DNA of 64,000 bases from Streptomyces sp. CB02923 (GCF_001905005.1 NZ_LWKZ01000002.1:62001-126000); one strand, 5' to 3'. Shown: positions 17,997 through 26,495, numbered from the stretch's first letter. Notes: a model not told the origin generated them from the letters alone. A program made the numbers and translations.

Positions 17997-18896
17997 ATGA
18001 CCACCGCACCCGAGCGCACCGCCGACCTGTATCCGACCCGGGGAGCCACCGAGGTGATCACCCCGCGACAGGACCCGGTGGTGTGGTCGCAGCCCGGCAC
18101 GGAGGGACCCTTCCAGCCGGCCGAGCTGAGCGACTTCGAACGCGACGGTTTCTTCGCCATCGGGGAGCTGCTGACGGCGGAAGAGGTCGCGGTGTACCGC
18201 GCCGAACTGGACCGGCTGGTCAACGACCCGGCGATGCGGGCGGACGCCCGCTCCATCGTCGAGCCGCAGTCCCAGGAGATCCGGTCCGTCTTCGAGGTGC
18301 ACAAGATCAGCGAGGTGTTCGCCAAGCTGGTCGCCGACCCGCGCGTGGTGGGTCGTGCCCGTCAGATCCTCGGTTCGGACGTCTACGTCCACCAGTCCAG
18401 GATCAACGTCAAGCCGGGCTTCGGTGCCTCCGGGTTCTACTGGCACTCCGACTTCGAGACCTGGCACGCCGAGGACGGGTTGTCGAACATGCGGGCCGTG
18501 TCGGTCTCGATCGCGCTGACGGAGAACTTCGACACCAACGGCGGCCTGATGATCATGCCGGGGTCGCACCGGCACTTCCTCGGGTGCTCCGGCGAGACGC
18601 CGCGGGACAACTACAAGAAGTCGCTGCAGATGCAGGACGCGGGCACGCCCTCGGACGAGGCGCTGACCAAGATGGCCGACGCGCACAGCATCAAGCTGTT
18701 CACCGGCAAGGCCGGTTCGGCCACCTGGTTCGACTGCAACTGCATGCACGGTTCCGGCGACAACATCACGCCGTACCCGCGCAGCAACGTCTTCGTCGTG
18801 TTCAACAGCGTGGAGAACACCGCGGTGGACCCCTTCGCGGCGCCGGTCCCGCGCCCGGACTACATCGGCGCGCGTGACTTCACGCCCGTGAGGTAG
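17997..18896 (+). CDS. ectD: Ectoine hydroxylase
   Basis: A 299-residue Fe(II)/2-oxoglutarate dioxygenase of the PhyH family that converts ectoine to 5-hydroxyectoine. The iron ligands are visible as His150 and Asp152 in YWHSDFETWH and the distal His251 in CMHGSGDN. The EctD signature following the first His-Asp pair (FETWHAEDGL) is intact. GAGAGGAGAGGAAGG gives a strong, extended ribosome site before the ATG. It is the last gene of ectABCD. A stem-loop lies between it and the convergent DinB-type gene. Confidence 0.96.
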   Translation: MTTAPERTADLYPTRGATEVITPRQDPVVWSQPGTEGPFQPAELSDFERDGFFAIGELLTAEEVAVYRAELDRLVNDPAMRADARSIVEPQSQEIRSVFEVHKISEVFAKLVADPRVVGRARQILGSDVYVHQSRINVKPGFGASGFYWHSDFETWHAEDGLSNMRAVSVSIALTENFDTNGGLMIMPGSHRHFLGCSGETPRDNYKKSLQMQDAGTPSDEALTKMADAHSIKLFTGKAGSATWFDCNCMHGSGDNITPYPRSNVFVVFNSVENTAVDPFAAPVPRPDYIGARDFTPVR

Positions 18897-18901
18897 CGCC
18901 C

Positions 18902-18939
18902 ACGCCGTACGGTGCCGGCGGGGCACCACGGCACGGCGT
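18902..18939. terminator. Stem-loop between ectD and convergent gene
   Basis: Nested dyad: ACGCCGT (18902-18908) pairs with ACGGCGT (18933-18939), and inside it GGTGCC (18911-18916) pairs with GGCACC (18922-18927). It fills the 42-base gap between convergent stops and could serve both strands. There is no T-run. Confidence 0.55.
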
Positions 18940-20198
18940 CACAGCCAGGCCAGCGACGTGGCCGTCTCCAGCAGCCGCTGCGAGGCGGCCGCGTCGCCTG
19001 CCTGGCCGCGCGCGATCTCGTCCGGGCTCTGCCGCCCGCCGACGAGCAGCAGGAAGTCGGTGGCCTCCAGGACCAGTTCGGCGGCGATCGGCTCGGCGTC
19101 CGAGCCGAGCACCCAGTCGCCGCCCGCCTCGCCCTCCACCGACAGCAGCACCGGCCGCGCGTCCGGGCCCAGCGCCAGGTCCAGGATGCGCACCGCCAGC
19201 CCCAGGAACCGCTGGAGGTGCGTCGGCAGCGGCGGCGGTACGGTACGGCCCAGCGCCCGCCCGATGTCCCGGGTGTGCACCCAGGTCTCGAACGCGCGGA
19301 TCACGTAGTGGTCGGCGACCGGCAGCCGCAGGCCCATCAGGGTCGTGGCCATGGCGGCCAGCTGCTCGTCGCCCGCCTCGGGCAGCGCGAGCAGCCCGTG
19401 TGCCTGGGTACGCCACGCCTCCCGGGTCTCGGCGGGCGGCCGGGTGTGCTCGTAGGCCACCACCTCGTTCGTACGGGCCGCCCAGCGCGCCTCCCAGGGA
19501 GCACCCGCACCGGCCGCCCGGCCCGTGGGCAGCTCGCCCGGCCCGGTACCGGCCTCCGGGCCCTCCGGTCCGAAGCCCCCTTCCGGCCGTGCCCCGGGCA
19601 CCGGCCCCAGGCCCGTGCCCGCCTCCGTCACCGGCGCCAGCCCCAGCCGCTCGGCCAGCACTTCGTCGGCCGCGACCAGGTGCGCGACGGTGCCCTGGAC
19701 GTCCCAGTCGTGCACGACGGGGGTGCCCCAGCGGGCGGGCGCGCGGTCCAGCTCCCGCAGCAGGGCGTCCAGGCAGGCGACCGCCCCGGCGTACGGGGCG
19801 GCGTGCGCGGCCAGGGGTACCTGGCCCGGCCTGGCGGCACGGGCGGCGGCCATCAGCCGGCCGCGCGCCATCCCCGCGTTCGCCTTGCGTCCGGCTCCGC
19901 GGCCCGTCCCACCGGGCGCCGGTTCGTCCAGCAGCCGTACGGTCTCCCGCAGCCGCCGCGCCTCGGCCGCGCAGGGGGCGCAGTCGTGCAGGTGGCCGTG
20001 GACCCGCGCGTCGTCGCCCGGCATGCCGGCGCCGAGCGCCCATGCCGCGAGCAGCGCGCTGACCTCTTCGTGTGCCGCGGACGGGCCGCCGGGTTCGCCG
20101 AGGCCGTCCGGACCGGTCGGGCTTCCCGGGTCCTCCGGCCCTCCGCTCCCGCCCGCACCGCCCGTACCGCTCCGGCCGTTCCTGCCTCCAGCAGCCAT
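18939..20198 (-). CDS. Zinc-finger anti-sigma-like protein fused to DinB/maleylpyruvate isomerase domain
   Basis: A 419-residue protein. After a Gly/Pro-rich start, a segment at about residues 45-90 ends HGHLHDCAPCAAEARRL, the HxxxCxxC pattern of zinc-binding anti-sigma factors (ZAS). The rest (about residues 130-419) has the mycothiol-dependent maleylpyruvate isomerase N-terminal/DinB pattern: VHDWDVQGTVAHLVAADEVL and HYVIRAFETWVHTRDIGRALG. No membrane helix is evident, so sensing would be cytoplasmic. It lies 89 bases downstream of an ECF sigma factor gene on the same strand, its likely partner. The central linker (about residues 195-240) is low-complexity. Confidence 0.78.
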   Translation of the reverse strand: MAAGGRNGRSGTGGAGGSGGPEDPGSPTGPDGLGEPGGPSAAHEEVSALLAAWALGAGMPGDDARVHGHLHDCAPCAAEARRLRETVRLLDEPAPGGTGRGAGRKANAGMARGRLMAAARAARPGQVPLAAHAAPYAGAVACLDALLRELDRAPARWGTPVVHDWDVQGTVAHLVAADEVLAERLGLAPVTEAGTGLGPVPGARPEGGFGPEGPEAGTGPGELPTGRAAGAGAPWEARWAARTNEVVAYEHTRPPAETREAWRTQAHGLLALPEAGDEQLAAMATTLMGLRLPVADHYVIRAFETWVHTRDIGRALGRTVPPPLPTHLQRFLGLAVRILDLALGPDARPVLLSVEGEAGGDWVLGSDAEPIAAELVLEATDFLLLVGGRQSPDEIARGQAGDAAASQRLLETATSLAWL

Positions 20199-20287
20199 CG
20201 CACGCCCCTTTTCCCTGTTCCGCCGCCCGGCCGGTCCGCGCGCGCACCCTGTCGCTTCCCTAGTTGCCCGCGGGCGCCGCCCGGCAT

Positions 20288-20896
20288 TCAGCACTCGTCC
20301 CGTGCTTCGTCGGCCGGGCTGCCCGGACCGGCGGGCGGCTCGGTGAGCCGGTCGGCCAGGCCGCACAGGGCGTTCCGCAGCCGGGCGGTGGCCGCCGCCT
20401 CCGCGATGCCCAGCTCCACCGCGACCTGCCGGTACGTGCGTCCGGCGAAGCACGCCAGGTGCAGTGCTTCGCGCTCCGGCAGGGGCAGTTCGGTGAGCGC
20501 GGTGTGCAGGGCCGCCCGCGCCTCCTCGACGGATTCCGGCGCCGCCTCCGGTTCCGTACCGCCCGCCGCGCGCTCCGCCTCCGCCTCCCTCGCCCGGATC
20601 ACCGCGCCGTGGTGCCCGCGGATGCTCAGCCAGGCGCGCAGCGAGCCGTGGCCGGGCTCGAAGGCGTACGGGCACGTCCACAGTTCGATGAAGACGCGCT
20701 GCGTCACCTCGTCGGCGACCGCCGCACTGCCGGTGACCCGCCGGGCCACCGCCCTCACCAGCGCTCCGTAGGCGTCGTACGCCTCGCCCAGCGCGGATTC
20801 GTCGCCGTACACCAGCCGCCGGTGCAGCTCCCGGTCGCGCGGCGGGTACCTGGTTGTCCCGTCCACCGGCACCACCTCGTGAGTGTGTGGTGACAT
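20288..20896 (-). CDS. ECF-family RNA polymerase sigma factor
   Basis: A 202-residue sigma-70-family ECF factor. Region 2 is seen in ALVRAVARRVTGSAAVADEVTQRVFIELW. Region 4 is LPLPEREALHLACFAGRTYRQVAVELGIAEAAATARLRNAL, with the expected HTH. Region 1.1 and region 3 are absent, as in ECF factors. The ATG at 20896 is chosen near a TAGGA element; a stronger GAAGGAGGG lies further upstream. The downstream gene encodes a ZAS-like protein that probably binds and inhibits it. The target promoters are not evident from this window. Confidence 0.85.
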   Translation of the reverse strand: MSPHTHEVVPVDGTTRYPPRDRELHRRLVYGDESALGEAYDAYGALVRAVARRVTGSAAVADEVTQRVFIELWTCPYAFEPGHGSLRAWLSIRGHHGAVIRAREAEAERAAGGTEPEAAPESVEEARAALHTALTELPLPEREALHLACFAGRTYRQVAVELGIAEAAATARLRNALCGLADRLTEPPAGPGSPADEARDEC

Positions 20897-21021
20897 TCCT
20901 AGCCTTTCGCCCTCCTTCGCGGTAGCCGTCCGTCCGGCCGAATTGCGCGGCGCCCGGCGGGTGCCGCACGATCCCCAGGGCGTCCGAGGGACGCGCGGTT
21001 CGAAAAGACCAAGGAGCGTAC

Positions 21022-22332
21022 ATGAGCGTCGACCGGCTGCCCGGTGTCGTACTGACCGACCACTTCCTGGACGTGCCGCTGGACCACGCCGCCCCGGACG
21101 GCGAACGGCTGACGGTGTACGGACGCGAGGCCGTCGCCCCCGGCCGGGAGGACGAGGCGCTGCCCTGGCTGCTCTTCCTCCAGGGCGGCCCCGGCTGCGC
21201 GTCGCCGCGCCCGCTGGGCCGGGACTCCTGGCTGGTGCGCGCACTGGACCACTACCGGGTGCTGCTGCTGGACCAGCGGGGCACCGGCCGCTCCGCGCCG
21301 GCCAACCGGCAGACGCTGGCGCTGCGCGGCGGCGCGCACGAGCAGGCCGCGTATCTGGCGCATTTCCGCGCCGACGCGATCGTGCGGGACGCCGAGATGT
21401 TCCGCCGCGAGCTGGCCGGTCCCGGTGAGCGGTGGAGCGTCCTGGGGCAGAGCTTCGGCGGCTTCTGCGCCATGACCTACCTCTCGTACGCGCCCGAGGG
21501 CCTGCGCGAAGTCATGATCACGGGTGGCCTGCCGGGGCTGCGGGCGAGCGCGGAGGACGTCTACCGGGCCGCGTACCCGCGGGTGGCCCGCAAGAACGCC
21601 GCGCACTACGCGCGCTACCCGCAGGACATCGAGCGCGCCCGCCGCATCGCCGCGCACCTGCGCGAACACACGGTCCGGCTGCCCGGCGGCGGCCGGCTGA
21701 CGACGGAGGCGTTCCAGGCGCTGGGCAAGATGCTGGGAACGGGCACCGGCTCGTACGTCCTGCACTACCTGCTGGAGGACGCGTGGGTGACCGGCCCCAC
21801 GGGCCCCGAACTGGCGGAATCCTTCCTTCAGGCCGTACAGAGCCACCTCTCCCACACCGCCGTCCCGCTGTACGCCGTCCTCCACGAAGCGATCTACGCC
21901 CAGCGGTCGGTGGACCCCAAGAGCACCGGCTGGGCGGCCCAGCGCGTCCGCACCGAGTTCCCCGCGTTCGACGTGGACACTGCGCTGGACGGCGGGCGGC
22001 CGGTCCACTTCACCGGTGAGATGGTCTACCCGTGGCTGTTCGACACCGACCCGTCGCTGCGCCCCCTCAAGGAGACCGCGGAGGCCCTGGCCGAGCGCAC
22101 CGACTGGCCCGATCTGTACGACGCCGACCGCCTGGCGGCCAACGACGTCCCGGCCGCGGCCGCCGTCTACGCCGATGACATGTACGTCGACGTCGCCCAC
22201 TCCCTGGAGACCGCGCGGGAGACCCGCGGGCTGCGGACCTGGGTGACCAACGAGTGGGAGCACGACGGGCTGCGGGTCAGCGACGGCGCGGTGCTGGACC
22301 GCCTGCGGCGGATGGTCCGCGGGGAGATCTGA
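21022..22332 (+). CDS. Alpha/beta hydrolase, proline iminopeptidase-like (S33)
   Basis: A 436-residue alpha/beta hydrolase of the S33 prolyl aminopeptidase group. The oxyanion region is FLQGGPGCASPRPLG, followed by LLLDQRGTGRSAPA, and the nucleophile Ser144 lies in VLGQSFGGFCAM. The C-terminal cap and His-bearing end (TNEWEHDGLRVSD) fit the family. AAGGAGCGTAC precedes the ATG. No signal peptide, so it is cytoplasmic. Its last codons form the first unit of a 16-bp tandem repeat that runs past the stop. It is divergent from the ECF sigma gene. Confidence 0.88.
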   Translation: MSVDRLPGVVLTDHFLDVPLDHAAPDGERLTVYGREAVAPGREDEALPWLLFLQGGPGCASPRPLGRDSWLVRALDHYRVLLLDQRGTGRSAPANRQTLALRGGAHEQAAYLAHFRADAIVRDAEMFRRELAGPGERWSVLGQSFGGFCAMTYLSYAPEGLREVMITGGLPGLRASAEDVYRAAYPRVARKNAAHYARYPQDIERARRIAAHLREHTVRLPGGGRLTTEAFQALGKMLGTGTGSYVLHYLLEDAWVTGPTGPELAESFLQAVQSHLSHTAVPLYAVLHEAIYAQRSVDPKSTGWAAQRVRTEFPAFDVDTALDGGRPVHFTGEMVYPWLFDTDPSLRPLKETAEALAERTDWPDLYDADRLAANDVPAAAAVYADDMYVDVAHSLETARETRGLRTWVTNEWEHDGLRVSDGAVLDRLRRMVRGEI

Positions 22333-22416
22333 GGCGGGGGAGATCTGAGGCGGGGAAGATCCGCGACCGGGGAGATCCGCGGCCGGAGAGATCCGCGACC
22401 GGGGAGATCTGAGTCG
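22321..22416 (+). repeat. Six tandem 16-bp repeats spanning a stop codon
   Basis: Six consecutive 16-bp units begin at 22321, 22337, 22353, 22369, 22385 and 22401. The first two are identical (GGGGAGATCTGAGGCG); the others differ at two to five positions. The first unit holds the final codons and TGA of the preceding hydrolase gene, so the array appears to have grown from the gene's 3' end. Confidence 0.85.
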
Positions 22417-22465
22417 GGCAGAGTGGGGCGGGCCAGTGGGGCGGGCTCTCCCCGCCACCTCCCCG

Positions 22466-23521
22466 CTACCGCCCCTCCCCCGCCACCTCCAGCAACCGGT
22501 CCACATCGTCCGACGAGTTGTAGAGATGGAAGGCGGCGCGGAGGCTGCCCGCGCGCACGGAGACCCGTACCCGCGCCGCCTCCAGCCGGTCCGCCGCGTC
22601 CGCGAGCCCCGGCACGGACACGATCGCCGAGCCGGGTGCGGGCAGCGGGGTGTGGCCGAGCGCCCTGACCCCCGCGCGGTACCGGTCGGCGAGCGCGGTG
22701 TTGTGCGCGTGCACGGTCTCGACACCGATCTCGTTCAGCAGGGCGAGGGACTGCGCGGCGCCGACGTACGAGTAGTTGGCGTGCGGCTCGTCGTAACGGC
22801 GCGCGCCGGGCGCGAGTTCCTTGATCGGCCCGTAGTTGGACTCCGCCGGGTCCGCACCGGCCACCCACCCGGCGTGCAGCGCTTCCGGCCCGTCGTCCCC
22901 GCACACCAGGAAGGACGCGCCGCGCGGGCACAGCAGCCATTTGAACGCCCCGCACACCACGTAGTCGAAGTCGCCGGCCCGCAGCGGCAGCCAGCCCGCG
23001 GCCTGCGTGACGTCCAGGAGGGTGCGCGCCCCATGGGCACCGGCGGCGGCCCGCACCCCCTCCAAGTCGGCGATCCGCCCGTCCAGGGCCTGTACGGCGC
23101 TGAAGGCGACGAGCGCGGTACCGGGCCGCACCGCGTCGGCCAGCCGCGCGAGCGGCGCGGTACGCAGCTTGATCCCGTGCCGGGCGGCGAACGGGTTGAC
23201 CAGCGAACTGAACTCCCCCTCCGGAACCAGCACCTCGGCCCCGTCCGGGAGCGACCCGGCGATCAGCGCGGCGTGCACCGCGACCGCGCCGCCGATCGCG
23301 ACCCGTTCCGGCGCCACCCGCACCAGCCGGGCGAAGGCGGCCCGGGAGGCGTCCGCCGGTCCGAAGTAGTCCCGGCCCATGCTCCCGTAGGAGACGGACT
23401 CCTCGACGGCCGCCCGCAGAGCGGCGGCGGCACGGGCGGGGATCAGGCCGCTGGACGCGGAGTTCAAGTACGTCGTCAGGGGCGCGAACTCGTCCCCGCC
23501 GAGTGGTTCGATTCGCTGCAT
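22466..23521 (-). CDS. Class V PLP-dependent aminotransferase
   Basis: A 351-residue fold-type I PLP enzyme of class V (cysteine desulfurase/isopenicillin N epimerase-like group). It reads LTTYLNSASSGLIP at the N-terminus, LLDVTQAAGWLPL with the cofactor Asp, and DYVVCGAFKWLLCPRG with the PLP Lys. A C-terminal small domain ends LYNSSDDVDRLL. ATG at 23521 is preferred to a start 12 codons upstream because the homology begins with the QRIEPLGG region. No cysteine-desulfurase loop is evident, so the reaction is undetermined. Confidence 0.83.
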   Translation of the reverse strand: MQRIEPLGGDEFAPLTTYLNSASSGLIPARAAAALRAAVEESVSYGSMGRDYFGPADASRAAFARLVRVAPERVAIGGAVAVHAALIAGSLPDGAEVLVPEGEFSSLVNPFAARHGIKLRTAPLARLADAVRPGTALVAFSAVQALDGRIADLEGVRAAAGAHGARTLLDVTQAAGWLPLRAGDFDYVVCGAFKWLLCPRGASFLVCGDDGPEALHAGWVAGADPAESNYGPIKELAPGARRYDEPHANYSYVGAAQSLALLNEIGVETVHAHNTALADRYRAGVRALGHTPLPAPGSAIVSVPGLADAADRLEAARVRVSVRAGSLRAAFHLYNSSDDVDRLLEVAGEGR

Positions 23522-23638
23522 GTCCCCACTGTGGCCGCCCGGCCGCCCGCCGTCCATGGCGAATGTTCTTGGAACGGCGCCAAGCGGCCCTTATCCGCGC
23601 AGCTCAGCGCCTACCCGATGCCCGGACCCGGCCGGGAA

Positions 23639-23685
23639 TGACTTCTCCGTACCGGGCCGGGGATCACTTCTCCGTACCGGGCCGG
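23639..23685. repeat. 20-bp direct repeat at the end of the DsbA-like gene
   Basis: ACTTCTCCGTACCGGGCCGG occurs twice in succession, at 23641-23660 and from about 23666, with a short GGATC-type spacer. The right copy overlaps the last codons and stop of the DsbA-like gene (minus strand), so the left copy is a duplication of that gene's 3' end. Confidence 0.75.
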
Positions 23686-24383
23686 CACACGTCGCCTTCG
23701 CACCCCGGCGCGTCCGCCTGGCCGCCGCCGTCCACCGGCGCGGACGTCTCCCCCTCTTCCCACGCCCGCTCCAGCGCCTGCCGGAACACCTCGGCGGGCT
23801 GCCCGCCGGAAATCCCGTAACGCCGGTCGATGACGAAGAAGGGAACACTCCGGGCCCCCAGCTCCGCCGCCTCCCGCTCGTCGGCCCGCACCGCCGCCGC
23901 GTAGGCGTCCCCGTCCGCCAGCACCCGGCGTACGTCCTGCTCCGCCAGACCCGCGGCCACCGCGACGCCGGTCAGCGCCTCCGTGTCCCCCAGCGGACGC
24001 GCCTCCGCGAAATTGGCCCGGTACAGCGCGCCGAGCAGCGCGTCCTGCACGCCCCGCTCCTTGGCCAGGTGCAGCAGCCGGTGCAGGTCAAAGGTGTTCC
24101 CGTGAATCCGGTCGGACCGGTATCCGAGCCCCTCCCCCGCAGCCGCCTCGGCCACCCGCGCCTCCATGGCCTCGGCCTGCTCCCGGGACACCCCGTACTT
24201 GCTCGCGAGCATCTCCAGCACCGGCACGCCGTCGGCGGGCGCCGCGCCCGGGTCGAGTTCGAAGGACCGGTGGACGATCTCCACCTCGCCCCGGTGCGCG
24301 AACCCGGCCAGCCCCTTCTCGAAGCGTGCCTTTCCGATGTAGCACCAGGGGCAGGCGATATCGGCCCAGATCTCGACGCGCAT
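23664..24383 (-). CDS. DsbA-family oxidoreductase (FrnE-like)
   Basis: A 239-residue thioredoxin-fold protein with the active site CPWC at residues 11-14 and the FrnE/2-hydroxychromene isomerase-like helical insert. The cis-Pro loop is visible in GARSVPFFVIDRRYGISGGQ. No signal peptide, so it acts in the cytoplasm as a dithiol oxidoreductase. The C-terminus carries two further Cys and is extended and acidic. FrnE-like proteins are found in polyketide clusters and in oxidative-stress responses; no such cluster is present here. Confidence 0.88.
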   Translation of the reverse strand: MRVEIWADIACPWCYIGKARFEKGLAGFAHRGEVEIVHRSFELDPGAAPADGVPVLEMLASKYGVSREQAEAMEARVAEAAAGEGLGYRSDRIHGNTFDLHRLLHLAKERGVQDALLGALYRANFAEARPLGDTEALTGVAVAAGLAEQDVRRVLADGDAYAAAVRADEREAAELGARSVPFFVIDRRYGISGGQPAEVFRQALERAWEEGETSAPVDGGGQADAPGCEGDVCRPGTEK

Positions 24384-24499
24384 GTCAGGTGTTTCCTCAG
24401 ATGATCGGTACGAATGCGGACAGTCGCGGAAAACCTTCGGAGGGCGGCGGCTATTCCCCGGCGCGGCGGCGTGTACGGGTGTGGGGCGTCACATGGCAG

Positions 24500-24534
24500 A
24501 GCCCCGCCGCCCCCGTTACGGGGATGACGGGGCT
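24500..24534. terminator. Stem-loop downstream of DUF397 gene
   Basis: AGCCCCG (24500-24506) pairs with CGGGGCT (24528-24534), enclosing a second hairpin CCCCGTTACGGGG (24511-24523). It lies just past the stop of the minus-strand DUF397 gene. A similar structure sits between the two DUF397 genes at about 24822-24858, consistent with duplication of gene plus terminator. Confidence 0.5.
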
Positions 24535-24554
24535 CGCGGGCCGACCTGCCGAAG

Positions 24555-24761
24555 TCAGGCGGCACCTTGCCGAGCGAACCGGACGAGCCCGGCAAAGGCC
24601 TCACCAGTGAGCGTCAGGCGGGGACCGTCCGGGACCTTGCTGTCCCGCACCAGAAACTCACCCGTGACCACCGCATGCTCCGGCGCCCACTCGATGCACT
24701 GGCCGCCGTCCCCGCTGCTGTAGGTGCTCTTCACCCAACGGATGGGCTTCGTTATCTTCAT
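24555..24761 (-). CDS. DUF397 protein, copy 1
   Basis: A 68-residue DUF397 protein with the family pattern RWVKSTYSSGDGGQCIEWA followed by FLVRDSKVPDGPRLTLTGEAFAGLV. DUF397 proteins in streptomycetes are small partners of XRE/DUF5753 regulators and modulate development or antibiotic production. The ATG at 24761 is preceded by a weak GGAGTA site. A 140-bp block of its 3' part (24568-24707) is identical to the paralogue at 24877-25095, while the 5' ends differ. The cognate XRE gene upstream is decayed. Confidence 0.85.
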   Translation of the reverse strand: MKITKPIRWVKSTYSSGDGGQCIEWAPEHAVVTGEFLVRDSKVPDGPRLTLTGEAFAGLVRFARQGAA

Positions 24762-24876
24762 CGCGCGTACTCCTTGATCGCTTCGCGCGGTGCCGCACGG
24801 TACAGCGCTTCGGCGTAGCGGAGCCCCGCCGCCCCCGTTGCGGGGAGGACCGGGCTCGCGGGCCGACCGGCCGAGA

Positions 24877-25095
24877 TCAGACGGTGCCCTGCCGAGCGAA
24901 CCGGACGAGCCCGGCAAAGGCCTCACCAGTGAGCGTCAGGCGGGGACCGTCCGGGACCTTGCTGTCCCGCACCAGAAACTCACCCGTGACCACCGCATGC
25001 TCCGGCGCCCACTCGATGCACTGGCCGCCTTCGCCGCCGCTGTAACTGCTCTTGACCCATCGCGTAGCGCGTACGGGGCCTGGGGTGCTGCTCAT
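24877..25095 (-). CDS. DUF397 protein, copy 2
   Basis: A 72-residue DUF397 protein with an N-terminus (SSTPGPVRATRWVKSSYSGG) different from copy 1 but an identical core from QCIEWAPEH to the end region. The shared 140 bp lie at 24890-25029. A GGAGGAATACACC site precedes the ATG. Directly upstream is the remnant of an XRE/DUF5753 regulator, normally the functional partner. The pair therefore looks like a duplicated accessory gene left without its regulator, unless another DUF5753 protein elsewhere serves it. Confidence 0.85.
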   Translation of the reverse strand: MSSTPGPVRATRWVKSSYSGGEGGQCIEWAPEHAVVTGEFLVRDSKVPDGPRLTLTGEAFAGLVRFARQGTV

Positions 25096-25099
25096 CTGG

Positions 25100-25739
25100 T
25101 GTATTCCTCCGCAAGGCTACGGAAGAGAGCCACGGATTCGTCAGGTGGCGACGCGGCAGCACGAAGGGGTTCGCACGTGCCCGCGCGCTGCCTACCGCTG
25201 CCACCGGGTCGTATACGTGCCCCTGTTCCTTGGTCTCCGAGTACAGGACAGTTGCCCCTCGTCTGGCATAAGCAGCGTAAAGGCTGAGGAGGACGCGGGG
25301 AAGTCCGCCTTGAAGCGCAGGACTTGCAACGTGAAGTGTGGGTTTGCTGCGGCTTCCACAAGGTGGTGCATCTGCGATCTGCACCGCTTTCGATTCAAGG
25401 TCGAGGTACGGCGCGAACCAGTCAGGGGGCACCGCACTTGCTGAGCGTGGCCCGTAGCCGGGCGTACCGGGAGCACTTCGCCCGCCTCATGCGCCCGCAC
25501 GGACGCGCAGGCGTGCTTCATTTGCGTACCGGTGAAGGCGGTTCTGTTGCCCTCGACAACCCGTGATCCGAAAGCCGGAAGCACGTCGCCAGCTGCGTGA
25601 CCGAAAGCGAAGACAAGAAGTGCGGTATGTGTTCCAGCCCTTGGGACTCCCCCGCACAAATGAACAATTGGATCCGAGCGCACGCGGACGAGACCGGACA
25701 CACGAAGTACAAGAAACACACGGAAGAGCGCGTCAACAC
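25100..25739 (-). pseudogene. Decayed XRE/DUF5753 regulator
   Basis: Pieces of an XRE-DUF5753 regulator lie in three reading frames. An HTH-like segment (SVTQLATCFRLSDHGLSRA) maps to about 25548-25604. The DUF5753 entry motif PDWFAPYLDLES lies just below 25430 in a second frame. The DUF5753 C-terminal pattern HLVEAAANPHFTLQVL...SAFTLL maps to about 25264-25371 in a third. The middle of DUF5753 (about 100 residues between the last two motifs) is missing. This fits an internal deletion plus frameshifts. Its position directly upstream of two DUF397 genes supports the identity. No intact product is possible. Confidence 0.6.
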
Positions 25740-25841
25740 CGCCTCGAAGCACGGTCGCTGAAATCACCGAACCCCCGGCCCCCGGATGCGGCAGTTGCCG
25801 AAACGAGTGGCTGACCGCCGCGCCCGGAGTAGCGTCCGCCC

Positions 25842-26495
25842 ATGGAGATGCCGCGGGAAGTGCTGGGATTCTGGGAGCGTGCCGGGGCCGTCAAGACGTT
25901 CACGCATCCGCTGGACGCGGATCTGCTGGACGCGTACGTGCCGCGTGCGGTGCCCGTGCTGGACTACGGGTGCGGGTACGGGCGGCTGACCGCCGAGCTG
26001 GTGGCGGCCGGGTACGCGGACGTGTGCGGGGTGGACGTGTCGCGGGCGCTGGTGGAGCGGGGCGGGCGGGAGCATCCGGGGGTGCGGCTCGTGCACGGGC
26101 CGGGGCTGCCGCTGCCGTTCGGGGACGGGGCTTTCGGGGCCGCGCTGCTGTTCGCCGTACTGACGTGTGTGCCCGGTTCCGGGGCGCAGCGGGAGATCGT
26201 CGCGGAGCTGGGGCGGCTGGTGCGGCCGGGCGGAGTGCTGTATCTCAGCGACGTGCCGTTGCAGAGCGACCGGCGGAACCTGGCGCGGTACGGGGAGTAC
26301 GCGGACCGGTACGGGACGTACGGCGTGTTCGAGACGCCCGACGGCGGCGTGTTCCGGCATCACGAGCCGGACCGGCTGCGCGGGCTGGTCCGTGCGCACG
26401 GCTTCACGGTGGAGGCCGAGCGCACGGACACCGTCGCGACGCTGGACGGCCATACCGTCGAGCGGCTTCAGATCATCGGGCGGCGACAGGGCTGA
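25842..26495 (+). CDS. Class I SAM-dependent methyltransferase
   Basis: A 217-residue Rossmann-type methyltransferase. Motif I is VLDYGCGYGRLT near residues 39-50, the acidic end of strand 2 is GVDVS, motif II/III is PFGDGAFGAALLFAVLTCV, and LGRLVRPGGVLYLSD is the post-III motif. The C-terminal region FETPDGGVFRHHE with a following L-R-G-L helix resembles small-molecule methyltransferases. Substrate unknown. Its 3' end overlaps the convergent GNAT gene by 23 bases. No strong ribosome site precedes the ATG, so translation may be leaderless. Confidence 0.85.
   Translation: MEMPREVLGFWERAGAVKTFTHPLDADLLDAYVPRAVPVLDYGCGYGRLTAELVAAGYADVCGVDVSRALVERGGREHPGVRLVHGPGLPLPFGDGAFGAALLFAVLTCVPGSGAQREIVAELGRLVRPGGVLYLSDVPLQSDRRNLARYGEYADRYGTYGVFETPDGGVFRHHEPDRLRGLVRAHGFTVEAERTDTVATLDGHTVERLQIIGRRQG

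Noticed and set aside
25192..25767. A single 191-aa minus-strand gene
   Set aside because: Only its second half resembles DUF5753, and the HTH and first DUF5753 motif are in other frames. It is better explained as part of a decayed gene.
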